Positions 60,187 through 64,000 of a DNA stretch of 64,000 nt are shown piece by piece. Every line of letters begins with the position of its first letter. Position 1 is the stretch's first letter. A model generated the notes under the pieces. That model was not told the origin of the DNA and did no database searches. It worked only from the letters and a program-made list of their open reading frames with translations. The stretch spans positions 62,001-126,000 of the forward strand of contig NZ_JAAXYO010000154.1 in assembly GCF_018854015.1 (NCBI RefSeq), given 5' to 3'. The stretch is from Igneacidithiobacillus copahuensis. GTDB taxonomy: Bacteria; Pseudomonadota; Gammaproteobacteria; Acidithiobacillales; Acidithiobacillaceae. Made by a program: the position numbers and the translations under genes.

Positions 60187-61068
60187 GTGATGCAGGCTTG
60201 GCGTACGGGCCTGCAGACGCGGCTCAAGGGCACCCTGAGTGTCGACGCGGCGAGCTTCGTGCGCTACTTTTACGCCCTACCACTGGAGTTTCTTGCACTG
60301 CTGCTCTTGCTGCACCAGTATGGCGGAGCTGTCGTCTTGGAGACGCGGCCGACATTTCTGCTACTCTGTCTGGCCGGTGGCATAGCGCAGATTCTTGGTA
60401 CCCTGTTTCTGGTGCGCTCCTTTCACAGTCGCGGCTTGGTGACCGGTACCGCCTATGCCAAGACCGAGGCGGCACAACTGGTCATCCTCACCACGCTTTT
60501 TCTCGGTGCAGAACTGCAGCCGATAGCCATTATCGGTATCTTTCTCGCTCTCGCTGGCGTGCTGCTGCTCTCCGGACAGGGAGTTGCCTTTTTGCGTCGA
60601 GACTTCTGGCTTGGTCTGCGCGAACCTGCAGCCGGCTACGGACTTGCCGCCGCGCTCGCCTTTGCACTTACCGCCATTGCCCTGCGTGCCGCCAGCCAAC
60701 ACGGTGACCAACGCATACCGGTGCTTGCCTTGGCTCTGTGGATGTTACTGGTAACGAACACCCTGCAGACCCTGCTGCAGGGTGGCTATCTCCTGTTGCG
60801 CAAACCCGCAGAAATTGCTGCCAGCCTACGCCATTGGCGTCTCTCCTGGCCGATAGGAGTACTTTCGGCACTGGGTTCCTGGGCTTGGTTCAGCGGTTTT
60901 GCCCTGACCCAAGTGGCGCTCGTGCGCGGCCTAGGACAAGTTGATACGCTGCTCGTGTTTTTCTTTGGTCACCATATCCTGCGCGAACGTCTGGGGAAAA
61001 AGGAGATTTTGGCCACCCTGCTCATCGTGGTCGGCGCACTCTGTATCACCCTTCCCGACCTTCACTGA
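60187..61068 (+). CDS. EamA/DMT-type transporter, probably 5'-truncated
   Basis: 293 residues with about nine hydrophobic segments and the drug/metabolite transporter layout of two EamA halves. The last half ends RERLGKKEILATLLIVVGALCITL. The frame is open back to the transposase stop at 60099 and encodes a good first helix (LWIPVTLFAAVMQAWR) without any ATG upstream of 60187. The natural start was therefore probably lost when the IS inserted or recombined. A protein from GTG 60187 or the ATG at 60190 would lack part of helix one. Confidence 0.7.
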   Translation: MMQAWRTGLQTRLKGTLSVDAASFVRYFYALPLEFLALLLLLHQYGGAVVLETRPTFLLLCLAGGIAQILGTLFLVRSFHSRGLVTGTAYAKTEAAQLVILTTLFLGAELQPIAIIGIFLALAGVLLLSGQGVAFLRRDFWLGLREPAAGYGLAAALAFALTAIALRAASQHGDQRIPVLALALWMLLVTNTLQTLLQGGYLLLRKPAEIAASLRHWRLSWPIGVLSALGSWAWFSGFALTQVALVRGLGQVDTLLVFFFGHHILRERLGKKEILATLLIVVGALCITLPDLH

Positions 61069-61078
61069 CCGGTGTCGT

Positions 61079-62575
61079 TCACCGCAGGCGCGAGCGCCAC
61101 CAAGCAAAAAGTAGCAGCAGGGCGCTGATAACCAGATACGGCCAGTTACCGTAGCGGGCAAAAGGCGTTTCCCCAGCCATTGGCTGAATATGCGCGTTCA
61201 GGGCCGCAATACTGAACTGTGGCAACTCAGCGATGACGTTACCGTTCGGCAAGATCACCGAAGTGATACCCGTATTGGTGGCACGAATGTCCGGCTTCTG
61301 CTCCTGCAGAGCTTGCATGGCGGCCATCTGCAGGGTTTGTGCCGAGGCGCTGCTATGTCCATACCAGGCATAGTCGCTACTGTTGACGAGGAACGTAGCG
61401 CCTTGCACTACGCCTTTACGCACGTCGCGCGAAAAGGATTCCTCATAGCAGATACTCATGCCGGCGAGTTGCCCATCAACTGGTAACACCGAAGGTCCCT
61501 GCCCCGGCGTAAAACTCCCCAATCCGGGAAGAAAATGGTGCACCAGCGGCCCAAGGATACGCGGAAAGGGGATGTATTCGCCAAAGGGCACCAAGTGCTG
61601 TTTGCGATACCAACGCACTGCTTTATGACCGTCGATCTCTAGGGTAGCGTTGTAGTACCGACCGTGCGCAGCTTCCGGCATACCAATCATCAGAATCGTG
61701 TGCTTCTGCGCAGACCACTGCTGCAACTGACCGAGCAGAGCCGGAATCTCCGTCTGAAAAATCGGGAAGGCGGTTTCCGGTAGAACCACGAGCTGGGTGC
61801 CTGGCGGGCTGGCAATAATGAGATGCACATAACGATCGAGAATGCTGCTGATGCGCGCAGCATCCCATTTTTCCGAGATCGGGATATTACCTTGCAGCAG
61901 GCGCACGGCGATTGGCGCACCGCTGGGCTGCGTAAAACGCTGTGTCGCCCCAAACAGCGCGCCGGCAAAAATCAGCAGAATGGCCGAAACACCCATCGAC
62001 CAGATAGCTACTTCCCGATGGCGAGTCAGTATCCAGGCACCGATAGCGGCAACGCCGGCAGTTGCCAGACCAACGCCGTACTGACCCAGCCATGGCGCAT
62101 AGCCAGCGAGGAAAGCCCAGGTCTGGGTATAGCCGGTGGCCAGCCACGGGAAGCCAGTGGCGAGACGAGCGCGTAAAAATTCGCTAAAAATCCACAATAC
62201 CGGCATCAGCCACCAGCGCGCTGATGGCGCAAAGCGACGTGCCACACCCATAGCCAGGGCCGGATACAAGGCGCAACAGGCGGCTAACAGGGCTACGGCT
62301 GCCGCCGCCAACGGCCAGTCCATGTGCGCAAAATTGTGTAGGGTAATGGAGAGCCAGTAGACTCCCGAGACGAAGGCGCCAAAGCCGAAGAAAAAGCCCA
62401 GGCCCGCTGCCTGACGTGCGGATACACTGCGTGCCACCAACCAAAACAGCGAGCCAAGCAGAAAAAAAGCCAACCAACCCTGACCAAATGGAGCGAAAGC
62501 CAGAGGAAAGAGACCTCCTAGCAGGAATGCCGCAGAAAGTCGGAGAGAACTCTTTCTGACTCTTGAACTTACCAT
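61079..62575 (-). CDS. lnt: Apolipoprotein N-acyltransferase
   Basis: 498 residues: an N-terminal multi-helix membrane domain, then a nitrilase-type domain with the triad glutamate in VLPETAF near 266, lysine in WYRKQHLVPFGEY near 324 and cysteine in SICYEESF near 375. One C-terminal membrane helix closes it. It adds the third acyl chain to lipoproteins in the inner membrane. The start overlaps the upstream Dsb-like gene by seven bases. Normal length and intact active site; a chromosomal housekeeping gene. Confidence 0.93.
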   Translation of the reverse strand: MVSSRVRKSSLRLSAAFLLGGLFPLAFAPFGQGWLAFFLLGSLFWLVARSVSARQAAGLGFFFGFGAFVSGVYWLSITLHNFAHMDWPLAAAAVALLAACCALYPALAMGVARRFAPSARWWLMPVLWIFSEFLRARLATGFPWLATGYTQTWAFLAGYAPWLGQYGVGLATAGVAAIGAWILTRHREVAIWSMGVSAILLIFAGALFGATQRFTQPSGAPIAVRLLQGNIPISEKWDAARISSILDRYVHLIIASPPGTQLVVLPETAFPIFQTEIPALLGQLQQWSAQKHTILMIGMPEAAHGRYYNATLEIDGHKAVRWYRKQHLVPFGEYIPFPRILGPLVHHFLPGLGSFTPGQGPSVLPVDGQLAGMSICYEESFSRDVRKGVVQGATFLVNSSDYAWYGHSSASAQTLQMAAMQALQEQKPDIRATNTGITSVILPNGNVIAELPQFSIAALNAHIQPMAGETPFARYGNWPYLVISALLLLFAWWRSRLR

Positions 62576-63180
62576 AAATCTGGGATCAGTTGTCCCAGAT
62601 GTTTCTGGGAAATCAGCCCTGGGATCCGTCCAAGCTGACCATTTTTCACCCGGTAAAGTATGGCAGGTGTGCCTTCAAATCCTAACATGTACATCATGTT
62701 AAGGTTTCGGTTCAGCTCTTTGGTCGTTTTTTCCGTAGGTTTTGCTTTAGGCAGGAGACGATAGCTGCCGCTGCGCAATGCCGGACCAACGATCCGTTCA
62801 AAATGCTGGAGGGCGGTAAGAGGATTAGTCGATTGTATCCAGGCAGCAGCTTCAGCGGGGCTTTGGGGCGTCAGGAAAGCGACGGGCACATAGCGTACTG
62901 TGAGCTTTCCCTCGCGAATGAAAGGTGCCTCATGTTCGTACATCACGTGACAATAAGGACAATTCGGATCCTGAAAATCGTAGATGATAGGTCCCCCGTG
63001 TCCATCCTGAATATAGGAGATGTGATGCACCAGTATCAGGTTCCAGAATTTGCTAGCGGTCAGTTTCTTATGGTGCACGTCCTGTGCATTGGCAGCTGCT
63101 ACTCCTGCAGCAGCAATGCTCATCCCCAATACACTGGCGATGAGCCATTTCACGGTCCAGTCTCGGATATCCACAGCCAT
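62569..63180 (-). CDS. DsbC/DsbG-like periplasmic thiol-disulfide protein
   Basis: 203 residues with an AGGAG ribosome binding site and a signal peptide (GMSIAAAGVAAANAQD). Thioredoxin-fold catalytic motif CPYC (DPNCPYCHVM) and a cis-Pro region (FEGTPAI). It lacks the separate N-terminal dimerisation domain of E. coli DsbC. It is a close paralogue of the next gene, so the pair looks like a tandem duplication. Confidence 0.85.
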   Translation of the reverse strand: MAVDIRDWTVKWLIASVLGMSIAAAGVAAANAQDVHHKKLTASKFWNLILVHHISYIQDGHGGPIIYDFQDPNCPYCHVMYEHEAPFIREGKLTVRYVPVAFLTPQSPAEAAAWIQSTNPLTALQHFERIVGPALRSGSYRLLPKAKPTEKTTKELNRNLNMMYMLGFEGTPAILYRVKNGQLGRIPGLISQKHLGQLIPDLW

Positions 63181-63196
63181 TAATCTCTCCTTTCAG

Positions 63197-63811
63197 TTAC
63201 TTCAGATTAGGAAGCAAGGTCAGAAATTCCCCTCTGGACACCATTCCGGGTAATAGACCGGGTTGACCATTCTTGCGCTGATACAAAATCGCTGGAACCC
63301 CCATTGCATGAGTGCTTTGTAATACTGCCATATTTGTGGCTAAGGCTTGTGTTGTATGTGTCGAGGGTTTGATACTCGGGAGACCCACTGGGCCTTGGGG
63401 TCCGAGGGGTTCCGCAAAGCTCTTTCCCGCCAAGGCTTCAAATCGCCGTAATGCGGCTTGCCGGTGGGGAGATTGCAAAATTGCAGCCGCTTCCGGCGCA
63501 CTACTGGGCATCAAGTACGCCACGGGGACGTAACGTACGATTAACTTGCCCGCCTGGATGATTGACTGCTCTTCTTCATACATGCTGTGGCAATAGGGAC
63601 AGTTGGGGTCGAAGAAGTCATAAATTATAGGTCCATGATGACCTTCTTGAATATAAGTTAGCTTCTTCCCAATTGTGGCCCAGTAATTGGAATGAGATTT
63701 TATTAATAAGGGCAGCGTATTTGCAAATCCAGTTCCAGTGAAGGCGATGCCTACCAAAACCCCCGCAGTGACCATCCCTTTTCTAAGCTGCTTGGTGAAA
63801 TCATCCTTCAT
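63197..63811 (-). CDS. DsbC/DsbG-like periplasmic thiol-disulfide protein, second copy
   Basis: 204 residues from ATG 63811 (GAGGAGG eight bases upstream). A signal peptide (VTAGVLVGIAFTGTGFAN) is followed by DPNCPYCHSM and a cis-Pro motif (MGVPAIL). Strong similarity along its length to the 203-residue neighbour (IQEGHHGPIIYDF versus IQDGHGGPIIYDF; both continue KL.VRYVPVA). It follows the DsbD-like gene by 13 bases, so DsbD probably keeps these proteins reduced. Confidence 0.85.
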   Translation of the reverse strand: MKDDFTKQLRKGMVTAGVLVGIAFTGTGFANTLPLLIKSHSNYWATIGKKLTYIQEGHHGPIIYDFFDPNCPYCHSMYEEEQSIIQAGKLIVRYVPVAYLMPSSAPEAAAILQSPHRQAALRRFEALAGKSFAEPLGPQGPVGLPSIKPSTHTTQALATNMAVLQSTHAMGVPAILYQRKNGQPGLLPGMVSRGEFLTLLPNLK

Positions 63812-63824
63812 ACGATGTACCTCC

Positions 63825-64000
63825 TCAACGATTTGATCTGTCGATACCAAGTTTTTGCTGCACATGCTGCAAAAGGGTCTGTGGCCCCTCATAACCTTCA
63901 TATTTGGCAACCGTCCGGCCAGATGCAGAGACCAACAGAGTCGCAGGGGGGCCAAACAATTGGAAATGGTGTAGCAATGCTCTGGACGCTGAGTCGCTGG
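63825..64000 (-). CDS. dsbD: DsbD-like thiol-disulfide interchange protein, C-terminal part
   Basis: A partial frame cut by the right edge; 57 codons are readable. The segment LFGPPATLLVSASGRTVAKYEGYEGP is the C-terminal thioredoxin-domain end of DsbD-type reductases (FGPP, then a Gly-rich turn). It ends 13 bases before the DsbG-like gene. Membrane and N-terminal domains lie outside the window. Confidence 0.7.
   Translation of the reverse strand, partial: SDSASRALLHHFQLFGPPATLLVSASGRTVAKYEGYEGPQTLLQHVQQKLGIDRSNR

Noticed and set aside
59811..60190. tRNA gene or attachment-site direct repeat at the right boundary
   Set aside because: No cloverleaf or direct repeat could be recognised by eye. 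The junction is described only by the IS remnant.

Overview
The window is most of the accessory and transfer region of a large conjugative element joined at its right end to what looks like ordinary chromosome. The proteins are those of a gram-negative proteobacterium. The Dsb-like thiol-disulfide proteins, Lnt and the overall base composition fit an acidophile such as Acidithiobacillus, but that placement is an inference and no species marker is visible. Positions 1 to about 59.8 kb belong to the element. An ISL3-type transposase remnant sits at 59.9-60.1 kb. From 60.1 to 64 kb lie an EamA-type transporter that seems to have lost its start, lnt, two DsbC/DsbG-like genes and the 3' end of a DsbD-like gene.

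The transfer machine is a type IVB (Dot/Icm, IncI1 Tra-like) secretion system scattered in blocks. DotO/IcmB is cut by the left edge. A VirB1-like transglycosylase, DotM and DotL lie at 25.1-28.8 kb, DotA/TraY at 37.4-39.6 kb and DotD at 48.8 kb. DotC, DotB and IcmT lie on the minus strand at 52.3-54.6 kb, in a translationally coupled run that continues into a ParR-like and a ParM-like gene, so partition and transfer appear to be co-expressed. The core channel proteins (DotG, DotH, DotI, DotF) and a relaxase were not found; they may lie to the left of the window.

Region by region: 2.2-4.2 kb, a HipBA-type toxin-antitoxin pair with a palindromic operator; 4.3-10.1 kb, a minus-strand run of small membrane, nuclease-like, DsbB and lipoprotein genes; 10.3-24.4 kb, one gene for a 4687-residue polyvalent protein (adenine methylase, SNF2-like helicase, duplicated Rossmann-like units, DUF2958, PD-(D/E)XK nuclease); 24.4-28.8 kb, dotM/dotL block; 28.8-30.2 kb, a convergent coiled-coil gene; 30.4-34.3 kb, a second large polyvalent-type protein; 34.3-42.0 kb, an endonuclease-like gene, two secreted proteins, dotA, an HNH protein and a UvrD-like helicase; 42.1-46.3 kb, Bro-N and AntA antirepressor-like genes flanking an AT-rich gene and a VapC-type toxin-antitoxin pair; 46.4-49.9 kb, coiled-coil protein, primase, DotD and a candidate small RNA; 49.9-54.6 kb, the ParMR-DotBC operon; 54.6-55.3 kb, a repeat-rich non-coding region; 55.4-59.8 kb, a tyrosine recombinase, an AAA+ ATPase and a superinfection-immunity-like membrane protein.

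Two element-wide patterns stand out. First, a shared leader sequence (core TTTGCGGCACCAAGG, then AGGAC, ATTTT and the ribosome binding site, sometimes with a stem around the core) lies just upstream of about a dozen genes on both strands. Two more copies are embedded inside reading frames. Second, a GC-rich dyad repeat near CCTTGCAGGCGGCAG occurs as tandem arrays. Inside genes the periods are mostly 15 or 18 bp and stay in frame as Ala/Pro/Gly-rich linkers; between genes two arrays have a 16-bp period. Together they suggest a common post-transcriptional control signal and a proliferating small repeat peculiar to this element.
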